Origin: Bacteriovoracaceae bacterium UBA3083
Lineage (GTDB): Bacteria; Bdellovibrionota; Bacteriovoracia; Bacteriovoracales; Bacteriovoracaceae
Assembly (NCBI GenBank): GCA_002366565.1
Contig: DFBJ01000009.1
Coordinates: 1-64,000 of the forward strand
Reading direction: 5' to 3'
Length of the DNA stretch: 64,000 bases
Below, piece after piece: positions 36,757 to 46,324 of this stretch. How positions within the stretch are numbered: the stretch's first letter is position 1; each line of letters opens with the position of its first letter. The translations under genes were made by a program, and so were the position numbers. Under the pieces are notes generated by a model. It saw only the letters and a program-made list of their open reading frames with translations. It was not told the DNA's origin and did not search any database.

Positions 36757-39576
36757 CTAGAAGCTTATAGAGCTATTAATAAAATACTCTGTCAAAGTGG
36801 CTTGATCAATATAGGTATAGATATACCTGACTCCAAAATTAATTGGTAACTTTCTAAGTAAAACGGACTCAAGCTCTAGTTCCACTCCTGTACTATTGTA
36901 AGTCGCATTATTGAAGCTCGATTCTAAGTAAGTATTATCAAAGAATATATTAGCAAAAGCTCTTTTTAGGTAGTAGAGCCCCCAAATGTCTAAGTCTGGA
37001 GAGAGGACAGGGAAGGTATAGTTAGCAGTTATCTTTTGATAGAAAGGCGTGCTTTCGTATCCATAACCCCTAGAGAAGACTGAACCGACTGAATCTAGTT
37101 GAACTGGGAGAAATTTGTAGGATTCTATTGTCTCTTTTTGTTTCTCTTGAGCGTAAGTGAAGTAGATACCATCATTTGCAAACACTCCTGGAATATTTAC
37201 TTTAGCTGAATGAAATATCCTATATGAAGAGTCTGTCGAGTTTTCTCCTTTTGCATTTTCATATATTCCATAATAGCTGAGCGCCCATGGAGAAATGATT
37301 GCTCTCTCCGTCAAATCCTTACTCCACTGACTGAAGAGTTCTATTGATGTCGTTGCAAAGTTTCTGGTGGAGAATGCATTATTAGTAACTGATGAGTTAT
37401 ATTCGCTTGTATTGATATAGTTTCCACTGAAGCTTAGAAGGTTTGTAAAGTTGTAGAGGTTTCTTTTGTAGATATATGGAAGAGTGATTGTCATTCCTGT
37501 GCTCTTCTCTTCCCACTGAAGGCCTAGTTGTGATCCAAAAAGATCAACATCTCTTGTTCTTTTTCCTATATTTAAATTTATTAGGGGGTAAAACCGCTTA
37601 ATATCAAAATTAAACTCAGTGTAGTTTTGATTCTCAGCTGCATCTTTTCCTAGTTGAACACCGATACCTAAAGTTCTTAGATAGTTGGTTGTATCTAAAC
37701 TAATTCCAAAACCATTTCCAACGAGAAAGCTCCATGAGTGTGGAATAAATAAACGCTTGTCTATATGTCCATAATCTTCAACTTTATACTTCTTTGGCGA
37801 CTTCTTTCTTAGTTTCTTTTGATCTTCAAGCGGTGAAGGTTTGAACTTATTATAGTCATCTGATGGACTGTCTCCAAGGTAATTGAAGTCTATTAATGCT
37901 TTAGGATTAAAACTTAAGCATTTACTGAGTGGGGTAGTTGATATGTGTGATCCATACCCATCTTGGTTACTGTAGTATAGGTTCTTATTATCGGCGAAAG
38001 GTGTGAGTGCATTAATTTTAGATTTGGTACATTTTGAAAGACTGTTGTCTTTTGAAATTTTGAAAATATCAGTTACACCTCTGTATTGTGCTTCAAAGAA
38101 AATATCTTTTTTATTATTCACGTAGAGTGAGTGAATATTATTTCTAGAAGGAGGTAATAGTGTTCTATTTTTTCCATTTTTTAAATTTAGAAGTTTGATA
38201 GATTTTTGACCAGATAGGTTTGAAATAATCATTACTACTTCATTTGTATTAACTAGATAGACTTCAGATATATCTGCATCTTTTAAAGAGAATGTTCGAG
38301 TTCTTTCACCTTGGAAATTGAACTCACTTAATTTCCACTTTAATTCACTTGTAAATTCTGTTGCAAATATCTTACTTTTTCCTTGGATGATTCTTGGGTT
38401 ATATATTCTTAGTCCTGAAGTTATCTTTTTTTGTGTACCTTTATTTAGATCTACTAGAACAAGGTCTGAGCTTCCCTTATGTTCATATCTCTCGTGAGGG
38501 ATAAATTGATTGTAGATGGCATGGTTACCTTTTATATCAATCGTACTTAAACCTTTATAGAATGGAATCTCAATTACTTTCTGTTTAGTTTTTTTTGATT
38601 TTTTATATATAGACCAATAATCTTCCATGGTGTCATGGAGATAGTAGATTGAGTTACCAACTTTAAATGGAGATGTATTCTCTCTAAAATCTATTTTCTT
38701 GTTATTTGAATTGCTATCCTGGCTCCATTTCTCTTTTAATGAAATCATTGTCTGGTCATAGAAGTCATAGAAAGAAACACCTGAAACTTCTTTGAAGGCG
38801 GTGTAGAGTCTGTAGGGATGAGGAAATGAAGAAACCTTTTGGACTACTTTCTTCCAAAAGTCTGCTCCAAATCTCTTTGTTGCATTTGAAATGAGTACAT
38901 ATCCAAATTCATAATGATTAGGTAGTTCTGTATTATAGCTTCCGTTAATTAATTCATCATAGGTTGGAATTTGATTACTTGTAAGCATTGCTCTAAGTCT
39001 TGATAGAAAGAGTGGAGATCTTCCTCTACCGCCATCAGTGTACTTAGTTTCGGCCCAAACAGCATCACCTTCAAAATACCATGGTTCAAGTCCTATAGCG
39101 CTCATTGCCGACTGTCCCGCATCTCCAAAGAGTGCAGAGACGAACTTTGTAAAACCTCTATTAAAGTGATCGTATTGTATAATATGCCTATACTCATGAA
39201 TGGCAAGGGTTTGATACCATTCTGAACTTCCGAGCATAGTTGAGAAAGATGAAGAGCTATACCACTCACTTCTTCTCGGGGCTAATGTTACATAACCATT
39301 TGGATTCGCAGCTTCTGGCCTTATGATAAGAGTATGCTTTTGGGGAGATTTTATATCATAAGTTTTTCCAACCTTACTTGAGTAATACTCTAGTAAGTTT
39401 GCAATATAGTAAGAGTCTCTACCTAGAGATTTTGGGAAAATCAATTTTACGAAATTATTATTTATAGTTTTCCACTCTATTTCATTAGAGCTTTGGGCAA
39501 AGTCGAGATTTCTCTCGTTGACTGCAAGAGTTGTGGTCGTTGTTGCAATAAGTAAGGCAAGTAGGACTGATTTCAT
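36757..39576 (-). CDS. Exported gluzincin-type metalloprotease with propeller and outer-membrane barrel
   Basis: A large protein of about 939 residues from the ATG at 39576. A GGAG lies at proper spacing before that ATG, inside the first codons of the longer frame that opens at 39591, so the shorter start is preferred. It has a signal peptide (LLALLIATTTTTLA). The zinc motif HEYRH lies near residue 130, and a third ligand is likely in EPWYFEGDAVWAE about 45 residues later. The middle resembles TolB-type beta-propeller repeats. The last 300 residues alternate like a beta-barrel and end in SSISF. It would be a surface or periplasmic protease anchored in the outer membrane. Confidence 0.72.
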   Translation of the reverse strand: MKSVLLALLIATTTTTLAVNERNLDFAQSSNEIEWKTINNNFVKLIFPKSLGRDSYYIANLLEYYSSKVGKTYDIKSPQKHTLIIRPEAANPNGYVTLAPRRSEWYSSSSFSTMLGSSEWYQTLAIHEYRHIIQYDHFNRGFTKFVSALFGDAGQSAMSAIGLEPWYFEGDAVWAETKYTDGGRGRSPLFLSRLRAMLTSNQIPTYDELINGSYNTELPNHYEFGYVLISNATKRFGADFWKKVVQKVSSFPHPYRLYTAFKEVSGVSFYDFYDQTMISLKEKWSQDSNSNNKKIDFRENTSPFKVGNSIYYLHDTMEDYWSIYKKSKKTKQKVIEIPFYKGLSTIDIKGNHAIYNQFIPHERYEHKGSSDLVLVDLNKGTQKKITSGLRIYNPRIIQGKSKIFATEFTSELKWKLSEFNFQGERTRTFSLKDADISEVYLVNTNEVVMIISNLSGQKSIKLLNLKNGKNRTLLPPSRNNIHSLYVNNKKDIFFEAQYRGVTDIFKISKDNSLSKCTKSKINALTPFADNKNLYYSNQDGYGSHISTTPLSKCLSFNPKALIDFNYLGDSPSDDYNKFKPSPLEDQKKLRKKSPKKYKVEDYGHIDKRLFIPHSWSFLVGNGFGISLDTTNYLRTLGIGVQLGKDAAENQNYTEFNFDIKRFYPLINLNIGKRTRDVDLFGSQLGLQWEEKSTGMTITLPYIYKRNLYNFTNLLSFSGNYINTSEYNSSVTNNAFSTRNFATTSIELFSQWSKDLTERAIISPWALSYYGIYENAKGENSTDSSYRIFHSAKVNIPGVFANDGIYFTYAQEKQKETIESYKFLPVQLDSVGSVFSRGYGYESTPFYQKITANYTFPVLSPDLDIWGLYYLKRAFANIFFDNTYLESSFNNATYNSTGVELELESVLLRKLPINFGVRYIYTYIDQATLTEYFINSSISF

Positions 39577-39655
39577 TAAGAAAATCTCCATATAAAAGTA
39601 CTGTATTACTTTAGCAGTAACGTACTTAATATGTATATTTTCTTAAAGATATTTA

Positions 39656-39949
39656 CTAAGAGTTATACTCTTTCAATATTCCATACTTGTGTAAATTTTT
39701 ATTGAAGATTTTATCTATATATGAACATGATATCTTAATCTTTATATTTTTACTTAATACAAAATCAAGAGACTGTTGAACTAGATCCTTTGCAATTCCT
39801 TGTCCTCTTAGTTCTTCAGATACTAGCGAATAGTTTAGATTCCATATCTCATTTTCAATATTGTAAGAGACATAGGCTTCTCCCTCTGAAAATGAAAAGT
39901 ATAAGAGATGCTTTGTCTCATCATGTTTTAGAATATTTTTATTGCTCAT
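39656..39949 (-). CDS. Small GNAT-family acetyltransferase
   Basis: A 97-residue GCN5-related protein of the short YjdJ-like type. The acetyl-CoA loop is EELRGQGIAKDLVQQSLDFV, and the following ISCSYIDK matches the family's conserved cysteine/tyrosine strand. It overlaps the end of egtD by 11 bases, which implies translational coupling. A role in ergothioneine metabolism is possible but only positional. Confidence 0.82.
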   Translation of the reverse strand: MSNKNILKHDETKHLLYFSFSEGEAYVSYNIENEIWNLNYSLVSEELRGQGIAKDLVQQSLDFVLSKNIKIKISCSYIDKIFNKNLHKYGILKEYNS

Positions 39950-40937
39950 CTTTTGTCTCTTTTTTTATTTGCCACAGAGAGTCTGTGAAATAGTTATCTT
40001 TGTCTTTGTAGTCTTTAATGACTGAGCATCCAGTTTCTTTAGCTAGATATTGAATATCTGTTGAGGAAAATTTAAATGAATACTCGAGATGGATAGGCTC
40101 ATTCTCTTCAAAGAAGAAAGTTCTATTTAGTGACTTTATAAAAACACTTTGAGTTATTTTTGATATTAGGAAGCTCTCCATTGCTCCGAGGATTGGATTA
40201 TATGAACCATAGTGCTCAAATAGCTCTTCTTTAAATTCTCCTCCGAGTTCTTTATTAATTCGTGTAAGTAAATTAATATTGAAGTCAGCAGTAAATCCTT
40301 CGGAGTCATTGTAGGCTGAATTCATAATTTCTGGACTTTTCTTGAGGTCAAAACCTGTTAGAAGATAATCAGAATCATTCATGTTTTTCCAAAGCTTTTT
40401 AAAAAATATTTGATTTTGAGTTCTATCAAAATTTCCAATATTAGAACCTAGGAAAAGAACGAGTTTTCTATTTGTTGATATTGATTTTAAATGCTTTAGC
40501 GCAGAAATATATTCTCCAACTACTCCATGGATTTTAAGTTGAGAGGATGGTTTTATATTTTGATCAAGCTGTATTAATGCTTCTTTTGAAATATCTATTG
40601 GGTAGTAGTTAACTTTTTTACCTTTATTTATTAACCCATTAATAAGGAGTATGCTCTTATGTCCATCTCCTGCTCCAAGCTCTATTAAGTCAATCTCATC
40701 TTCTTCTAGTGCCATTGCTATATTAGTAGATTCTTTTTCTAAGATTTCAAATTCTTTTCTCGTTAAGTAGTATTCGTTTTGAGAAGTGATTTTTTGAAAG
40801 AGTTGACTTCCTTTTTGATCATAGAAGTACTTAGATGGGATACTCTTAACTTTTGATGAAAGTCCAATGAGAATATCGTTTGCAAAGTCTTCTATAAAAT
40901 TAATCTCTACATTTTCAATTAAATTTGTAATCTTCAT
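39939..40937 (-). CDS. egtD: L-histidine N-alpha-methyltransferase (ergothioneine synthesis)
   Basis: Trimethylates histidine to hercynine using S-adenosylmethionine. The 332-residue length fits EgtD. YFYDQKGSQLFQKI and the SAM loop LIELGAGDGHKS are seen, followed by LVLFLGSNIGNF and the substrate-binding region with YNDSEGFTADFN. Its ATG overlaps the egtB stop by one base (TAATG), so the two form a coupled operon. AAGGA lies inside the end of egtB. Confidence 0.93.
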   Translation of the reverse strand: MKITNLIENVEINFIEDFANDILIGLSSKVKSIPSKYFYDQKGSQLFQKITSQNEYYLTRKEFEILEKESTNIAMALEEDEIDLIELGAGDGHKSILLINGLINKGKKVNYYPIDISKEALIQLDQNIKPSSQLKIHGVVGEYISALKHLKSISTNRKLVLFLGSNIGNFDRTQNQIFFKKLWKNMNDSDYLLTGFDLKKSPEIMNSAYNDSEGFTADFNINLLTRINKELGGEFKEELFEHYGSYNPILGAMESFLISKITQSVFIKSLNRTFFFEENEPIHLEYSFKFSSTDIQYLAKETGCSVIKDYKDKDNYFTDSLWQIKKETKDEQ

Positions 40938-42154
40938 TATAAGTCCTTTGCTAGTCTAATTCCTGAAAACATCCAATTTTGATCAGGTCGGTAGAAGTTT
41001 CTATAGCTTTTTCTATAGTGTCTAGGAGAGTTAAATAAACATCCTCCTCTTAAAACAAACTGGTTACACATGAATTTTCCATTGTACTCACGAATATCTC
41101 CATCAAATGGCTTATAACCAGGATAGGCAGTGTAAGGGCTTTGTGTCCAAGTCCAAAGGTTGCGCTCTAATTGTTTAGGATTTGTTGAGTGAAAAGTTTT
41201 GTCCAACTTGTCATATTCATTATTTATTTGTGACTTGTAGGATAGCTCTAGCTCACTTTCGTATGGCAGTCTTTTTCCACTCCATTTAGCGAAAGCGTCG
41301 GCTTCATAGTAGCTAATATGAGAGACTGGATTTGTATGCTCTAGGTTTTGTTCTCCATGAAGAGTAAACTCTTTCCATCCTGTACTTGTTTTTCTCCAGT
41401 AGAGTGGGTGAGTTATATTATTTTCTTGAATCCAGTCCCAACCATCACTGAGCCAGAGGCTTGTATTTTGATAAGCTTTGTCGTTTATAAAATTTAAGTA
41501 CTCTTCATTTGTTACGAATTGATTATCTAGCTCACATCCATGAAGATATACCTTATGTGTAGGAAGCTCATTATCATATGAGAAGCTCGCTCCGTGATGT
41601 CCTATTTCATATACTCCCTCTTCTAATAGGAAGCTTTTATTTTTCTTCTCATTTTTAATTGTTGGAAGAGAATTATTTTCATAAATAGGTTTTTCTATAT
41701 TTTGGAAAAGAATATACTTGATATCCATTAGTATAAGTTCTTGATGTTGTTCTTCGTGATTTATTCCTATAATAATTAGATCTTCGATGTCTTTAGTTAA
41801 TTTAGAAGAGTTAAAAATTTCAACAATAGCAGAATCAACTCTCTTTCTATGATCTAGTATTTTATCTAGCGTAGGCCTTGAGAGGTCTCCTCTTTGACCT
41901 TGTGTCCAATGCTCACCTTGAGATTTATAGTATGAATTGAAGACTTTATTATAAAGAGAAAAGTCAGATTTAAAGTTTGGAAATACTTTTTGAACAATTA
42001 ATGTATCGAAGAACCAAGTTACATGGCCGATATGCCATTTTATTGGACTAACAAATGGAGTAGGTTGAACTACAAAGTCTTCTCTTTCTAGTCTATTGCA
42101 TATATCTAAAGTCTTCTTTCTAATTTCAAGAAAGTTATGTAGTAAGTCATTCAT
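40937..42154 (-). CDS. egtB: Ergothioneine sulfoxide synthase EgtB
   Basis: A non-haem iron enzyme that joins hercynine to a thiol (cysteine or gamma-glutamylcysteine). The 405-residue chain has a DinB-like N-terminal half with iron-ligand histidines in WHIGHVTW and NHEEQHQEL, and a C-terminal formylglycine-generating-enzyme-like domain (RLPYESELE, LWTWTQSPY, FVLRGGC, SGIRLA). Neither EgtC (glutamine amidase) nor EgtE (lyase) is present in the window, which hints at a cysteine-using route or a lyase elsewhere. It heads the egtB-egtD-GNAT operon. Confidence 0.93.
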   Translation of the reverse strand: MNDLLHNFLEIRKKTLDICNRLEREDFVVQPTPFVSPIKWHIGHVTWFFDTLIVQKVFPNFKSDFSLYNKVFNSYYKSQGEHWTQGQRGDLSRPTLDKILDHRKRVDSAIVEIFNSSKLTKDIEDLIIIGINHEEQHQELILMDIKYILFQNIEKPIYENNSLPTIKNEKKNKSFLLEEGVYEIGHHGASFSYDNELPTHKVYLHGCELDNQFVTNEEYLNFINDKAYQNTSLWLSDGWDWIQENNITHPLYWRKTSTGWKEFTLHGEQNLEHTNPVSHISYYEADAFAKWSGKRLPYESELELSYKSQINNEYDKLDKTFHSTNPKQLERNLWTWTQSPYTAYPGYKPFDGDIREYNGKFMCNQFVLRGGCLFNSPRHYRKSYRNFYRPDQNWMFSGIRLAKDL

Positions 42155-42288
42155 CGTATTGAGCCTTCTTTGAATTATAACGGTATAAGGCTACTATATT
42201 TTTTGTTTAAAGTTCAAATAATTCTTTTATTGATTAGGGATAGAGCTTGGGCAAGAGAAAGTTGTCTTGGTTGATATACTTGAAGAAT

Positions 42289-42308
42289 GGGCCAAATAAG
42301 TTTGGCCC
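42289..42308 (-). terminator. Hairpin after the chain-length regulator gene
   Basis: GGGCCAAA and TTTGGCCC form a perfect 8-pair stem with a 4-base loop. It stands 19 bases beyond the stop on the minus strand; the T tail is poor. The remaining bases between here and egtB (42155-42288) show nothing further. Confidence 0.5.
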
Positions 42309-42326
42309 TATGAATTTTTCTTTACT

Positions 42327-43496
42327 TCAGTTTGCTTGAGGATGATCTTTTATAGGTTTGAATAGTTCAATTAAGTAGATTACCGTAAATCCAATAGCTT
42401 GAGAGATCATTATAGCAATTAAGATTAAAAGTATGATCCCTGGGCTAGAGCGAACTCTTTCTAACCTTTGTAGTTCTAGAATATCAATTTTATTTTGAAT
42501 ATAGGTTTTTTGTAGTCCGATCTTAGCGAGCTTATCCCTTAGTCCTTCATAAATTTTGAATTCAAAATGGTAATTTGCTTTAATTTTTTCCATTTCTTGC
42601 TCAAAGGGAACTAGCTCTAGCTTTTGATTACTAATCTTTTTTAAGTATCTTTCGTTTGTTGCTATCTTTATTCGAAGAGCAGAGTTTTCATCTTCTAATT
42701 GTAGAATTCTTGCATTTGTCCCAAATTTTGAATGATTTTTAGCATTTCCACTAGACCTACTGCGTAGCTTTCTAATTGTAGAAGTGTTTTCTGAGATCTT
42801 TATTTGAGAGTCGTTAATTTGTTTTTTTAATCCACTAAGGTATTTTGTCCCCTCTCCTTTTTCTTGATCTAGAGAGATTACACTTCTTTGTTTCATTTTC
42901 TTTATAGAGGTTAACTTTAAATCATTTAAATTATCTAAAGTATGATCAATTTGTTTTTGGAAGTAGAGTTCTGCTTCGTTGTACTCTTTTAGTTCTCTAT
43001 TGGTTAAGTAGTTCTTAGCAACAAGAAGACCATTGTTAACAACTGCAGTAGATAAGATTCTACGATTTGATTTAACATTAAAAATGATCTGACCACCTTT
43101 CTTTAGTCTAAATTTAAGTTTTGATCTAAGGTTGCTTGCTAGATTTTGATCATTACCTTCAAAAGTTGATATGTAGTTCATAATCTCAGGAGCATCTTGT
43201 TTCGTTTTAATGAAATAATTTGCTAGCTCTAGAAAATAATCATTTGTCTCTAATAAGATGATTGCTCTTTCTGCTGGATTTATATTTTGTTGGCTACCAA
43301 CAATTGTATCTAAGAATGATCTTAGTTGACTATTTTCGGAGGTTTTAATTAATAACTTTCCTTGTGCTGGATATGAAGGAAATTTCTTATGTCTAACAAT
43401 AGCTATAAGAGTAAAGAAGAGTGCAAGCATAAGTAAGTACTTCCATTTAGAAAGGAAGATCTGCAATACCTCATACATTGAAATTTCATCGTTCAT
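42327..43496 (-). CDS. Polysaccharide chain-length regulator (Wzz/GumC-like)
   Basis: A 389-residue polysaccharide co-polymerase. An N-terminal transmembrane helix (about residues 17-36) and a C-terminal one (about 355-377) flank a periplasmic domain rich in coiled coil. The opening ISMYEVLQIFLSKWKYLLML and the loop starting with PSYPAQGKLLIKT match the Wzz family. There is no C-terminal tyrosine kinase domain. It is divergent from the SLBB/polymerase pair, sharing a 131-base promoter region, and should control glycan length. Confidence 0.85.
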   Translation of the reverse strand: MNDEISMYEVLQIFLSKWKYLLMLALFFTLIAIVRHKKFPSYPAQGKLLIKTSENSQLRSFLDTIVGSQQNINPAERAIILLETNDYFLELANYFIKTKQDAPEIMNYISTFEGNDQNLASNLRSKLKFRLKKGGQIIFNVKSNRRILSTAVVNNGLLVAKNYLTNRELKEYNEAELYFQKQIDHTLDNLNDLKLTSIKKMKQRSVISLDQEKGEGTKYLSGLKKQINDSQIKISENTSTIRKLRSRSSGNAKNHSKFGTNARILQLEDENSALRIKIATNERYLKKISNQKLELVPFEQEMEKIKANYHFEFKIYEGLRDKLAKIGLQKTYIQNKIDILELQRLERVRSSPGIILLILIAIMISQAIGFTVIYLIELFKPIKDHPQAN

Positions 43497-43627
43497 TTGA
43501 AAACCTGTTCTATTATAAATTACTGTTAATTGGTTATCGTCAGTTGAGAATAATTATTTAGAAGAAGGTTTCCTTTAGCGAAAAACTTGATAGGATATTA
43601 GGATAATTATTTTATAGGAAATTAAGC

Positions 43628-44113
43628 ATGAAATTTATCCGTACTTTTTTAGTAGTGTATTCATTATTTATAAGTTCTAGTCAGGTTTTCGCTAATGGCT
43701 TCAATGCTGGAGTAGGGCTTGGTAAGACTTCTGAGTTTGTTTTTCAAACATACAAAAATCAAGAATTAATCTCTTTGAGATTATTAGGTGCTGTAAACAG
43801 GGCAGGTCTTTATCATGTTCCTAAAGATATTAGACTTGTGACTCTTCTCTCTCTTGCTGGTGGAACTACTAAGGATGCTGAAGTTGAAGAAATTGTAATT
43901 GGAAACGAATCTAAGAAGACTGTAACTGAGATTAATCTATACGAAGCAATAAATAAGCAAGTAGATAAAGAGTATGAGTTCAGCTCAAATGATACAATTT
44001 TTGTTAAGCATAAGAGACCATTTATTAGTAATGATTCATGGAAAATTATATCTGTCATAAGTGTTTTACTAACAACTGCTCTAACTGCAATTGCGATTAA
44101 TGACAAGATTTGA
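43628..44113 (+). CDS. SLBB-domain protein with C-terminal membrane segment
   Basis: A 161-residue product with a signal peptide (ending near QVFA). The middle is an SLBB ligand-binding domain: LLGAVNRAGLYHVPKDIRLVTLLSLAGG. The Poly_export domain that precedes SLBB in Wza-type outer-membrane exporters is missing. A hydrophobic segment near residues 138-157 is close to the C terminus. It may act as an adaptor for the neighbouring chain-length regulator and polymerase. The polymerase gene starts before its stop. Confidence 0.75.
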   Translation: MKFIRTFLVVYSLFISSSQVFANGFNAGVGLGKTSEFVFQTYKNQELISLRLLGAVNRAGLYHVPKDIRLVTLLSLAGGTTKDAEVEEIVIGNESKKTVTEINLYEAINKQVDKEYEFSSNDTIFVKHKRPFISNDSWKIISVISVLLTTALTAIAINDKI

Positions 44114-45404
44114 ATCTTTAAAGTTCTCTCCAGAGAAAATAGTAGAAAAACTATGCGTTTTTCTACTAGCGCTAATGTTTATTTCTAAAATATCTCTAAA
44201 GTACCTTAAAGTTCCAGGAAACTTTTCATACTTTATTTTTCAACATGGCCTTCACCCTTTTATTAACTTTGGATTAAACTTTTTTGTAGGAGGATTAATC
44301 CTATTCTATTTTATTAGAAGGGCCAGAGAACATAAGTTTAAACATCAGTATATATTTCTACTCATCATTGCAGCATTTGTACTACTCATTCAGACTTTAT
44401 TTCAAATTGCCTATGTGCATCCAATGAATTCTTGGGTGATGCAAATCGGTGGACTCGTTATTGCTCTAGCTTTGATTCTAATCTATGGGGTTATGATTCC
44501 TGATATATTCACAGTAGAGAAATTTGTCAAAACGATAAGAAGTATCTCTGTACCACTTGTTGTTATTTCTGTTTGCTTACTTCCTATATTTAACATTCAG
44601 TTATTTAGGGGAGGACGATTTATTGGTATCTTTAAACACATTCCTCATATGGTATCAGCTTCTACTTTTGCTTTTATTTTCTATTTTCCTCAGATATTTA
44701 ATCGTGAAATTCATTTGTTAAAGCGCTATTTAACATTGGCGATTCTCTTTATTGCAGTATTCTTGACGGCTACAAAAGCTGCAATGATTACTGTTTTAAT
44801 TGTTTCAGGGATTGGAGTATTAACATTTGGAAGAAAGGATAAAAACACGCGTATATTTAAGTTTGTTTTCGTCTTTTTAGTGGGTCTATTTATACTCCTA
44901 TTTGGAGCTCCTCTAACTACATTCTTATATGAAGTGGCATCAGGTCAAACAGGATTTCTTATGAGACCTGCTCAGGATGGTATTGCAACTAGAATGGAAG
45001 AGGTTACTCGAGGCATACAAATGTTTATGCAACAACCTAATTTTGGGCAAGGAATTCTTTATAAATTTATGAGTAATTCTGGGATTAATGTTGGTGGCTA
45101 CAATTCTTTTAAAGATCCACATAATATATTCGTATCCGCAGGTGTTATTGGTGGTTGGCCTTTTATGGTAATTGTCACTATTGGCTTTCTTTTAATGATC
45201 GTCGGTAGTATTAGAGGGATACTTAAAGGTGATGAAAATACTAAGGTCGTTGGAATATTTTTATTATCCCACATACCTGTCTTCGTTATTTATCATGTAC
45301 ATCTTTCTCTTGGTGGAATGGGAGATAGAATGTATTGGCTGATCTTTGGTTATTTAGCTCTCAAAGTAGGAAGTCGAAAAAAGAATACTCTAATAAGAAA
45401 TTAG
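44100..45404 (+). CDS. O-antigen ligase/polymerase family membrane protein
   Basis: A polytopic membrane protein of about 434 residues with roughly ten helices, of the Wzy/WaaL family. The large periplasmic loop near residues 270-350 contains the family-typical RMEEVTRGIQMFMQQPNFGQGI and DPHNIFVSAGVIGGW (an HN pair used in the O-antigen ligase family). I prefer ATG at 44100 to the TTG at 44091 because it is a better start codon; both overlap the previous gene. It should polymerise or ligate surface glycan units. Confidence 0.85.
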   Translation: MTRFESLKFSPEKIVEKLCVFLLALMFISKISLKYLKVPGNFSYFIFQHGLHPFINFGLNFFVGGLILFYFIRRAREHKFKHQYIFLLIIAAFVLLIQTLFQIAYVHPMNSWVMQIGGLVIALALILIYGVMIPDIFTVEKFVKTIRSISVPLVVISVCLLPIFNIQLFRGGRFIGIFKHIPHMVSASTFAFIFYFPQIFNREIHLLKRYLTLAILFIAVFLTATKAAMITVLIVSGIGVLTFGRKDKNTRIFKFVFVFLVGLFILLFGAPLTTFLYEVASGQTGFLMRPAQDGIATRMEEVTRGIQMFMQQPNFGQGILYKFMSNSGINVGGYNSFKDPHNIFVSAGVIGGWPFMVIVTIGFLLMIVGSIRGILKGDENTKVVGIFLLSHIPVFVIYHVHLSLGGMGDRMYWLIFGYLALKVGSRKKNTLIRN

Positions 45405-45416
45405 GTCTGAAAAAAG

Positions 45417-45464
45417 AACTAATAGTTAATTCACTTAAGTTAATGTTCTCAAGAGCTATTAGTT
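45417..45464 (+). terminator. Weak hairpin after the polymerase gene
   Basis: AACTAATAG and CTATTAGTT form a 9-pair stem around a 30-base loop. The tail has only a four-T run some bases later, so it may be a weak terminator. Confidence 0.3.
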
Positions 45465-45575
45465 ATAGCCTTTTGTATGTCATTTTATTGTAAACTCTTG
45501 TCAATACTCAGTATCCGTCTTGAATGAAAATATTAAGCTGTATATGATTTTGTTAAAATCATAAGGAGATTTATT

Positions 45576-46265
45576 TTGAGAAAATTATTTTTTATTTCAA
45601 GTTTTGTATTTCTTGCAATGCAAACAAGTTATGCTGCAAGTAAGAATGTTTGTGAAAACAAGATTGAAAGATCTAAAGAATGTGTAGAGTCTATCAATTT
45701 TAAGAATAGTGACTTCTATAATAAGAAAGGTAAATTTTTACCTGAAAAAGCAAAGGACGCAATCATTGCTCTTTTAAACTACCACGGCTATCCAATGTTT
45801 GATGGAATTAGGGATAGAATTTTTGTCATGGATTATAATAGTGGAAACTTTTTAAATGTTGGACTCTCTGGTCTAATGTATGAAAATAACCAAAAAAATC
45901 TTTATATGCTACTCGATATTTTTCTTCTTCCAAATCAAATGCTAGCAGAACATTGGCATGTTGATGGAGAGACTACTGCTGCAAAAAGAGAAGGGTGGCT
46001 AGTAAGATGGGGAAAAAGTTATGTTGCAGGTATAGGTAAGGATAATTTATCTAATTTCCCTGAAATCAAAATTCCTAAGATTCATTGGAATGGAAAGGTG
46101 AAAGCTAATCATGTAAAAGTTGCTGAGAGAGGAGACTTTTATAACTTAGAGCAAGTTCTTAGTCCTCACTGGCAAATGGCCGGAGATGAAGGGGCAATCA
46201 TTACTGAAGTTGCAAACTTTGCAGACGGTAAAGCCGTTAAGAGAACAGACCCTAAAATGAACTAA
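45576..46265 (+). CDS. Exported cupin-like protein (D-lyxose isomerase-like)
   Basis: A 229-residue product with a signal peptide (ending near SYAA). The start is TTG preceded by AAGGAG. The core resembles metal-binding cupins of the D-lyxose isomerase type: LPNQMLAEHWHVDGE supplies two histidines and a glutamate, and LSPHWQMAGDEGAIITEVANFADG a further histidine. Such enzymes are usually cytosolic, so an exported form is unusual. It may act on sugars of the adjacent polysaccharide locus. The family assignment rests on motifs only. Confidence 0.55.
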   Translation: MRKLFFISSFVFLAMQTSYAASKNVCENKIERSKECVESINFKNSDFYNKKGKFLPEKAKDAIIALLNYHGYPMFDGIRDRIFVMDYNSGNFLNVGLSGLMYENNQKNLYMLLDIFLLPNQMLAEHWHVDGETTAAKREGWLVRWGKSYVAGIGKDNLSNFPEIKIPKIHWNGKVKANHVKVAERGDFYNLEQVLSPHWQMAGDEGAIITEVANFADGKAVKRTDPKMN

Positions 46266-46283
46266 TAAAAATACATTTTTAAT

Positions 46284-46324
46284 AAAGTGATAACTACTGA
46301 GCTTGGCTTAATAGTTATCACTTT
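46284..46324 (+). terminator. Terminator after the exported cupin gene
   Basis: AAAGTGATAACTA (46284-46296) and TAGTTATCACTTT (46312-46324) form a perfect 13-pair stem with a 15-base loop, 18 bases after the stop, followed by a T-rich tail. Confidence 0.7.

Noticed and set aside
39577..39591. Upstream ATG of the protease/barrel gene
   Set aside because: The five extra codons contain the GGAG ribosome site of the next ATG, and the signal peptide is normal from the second start.
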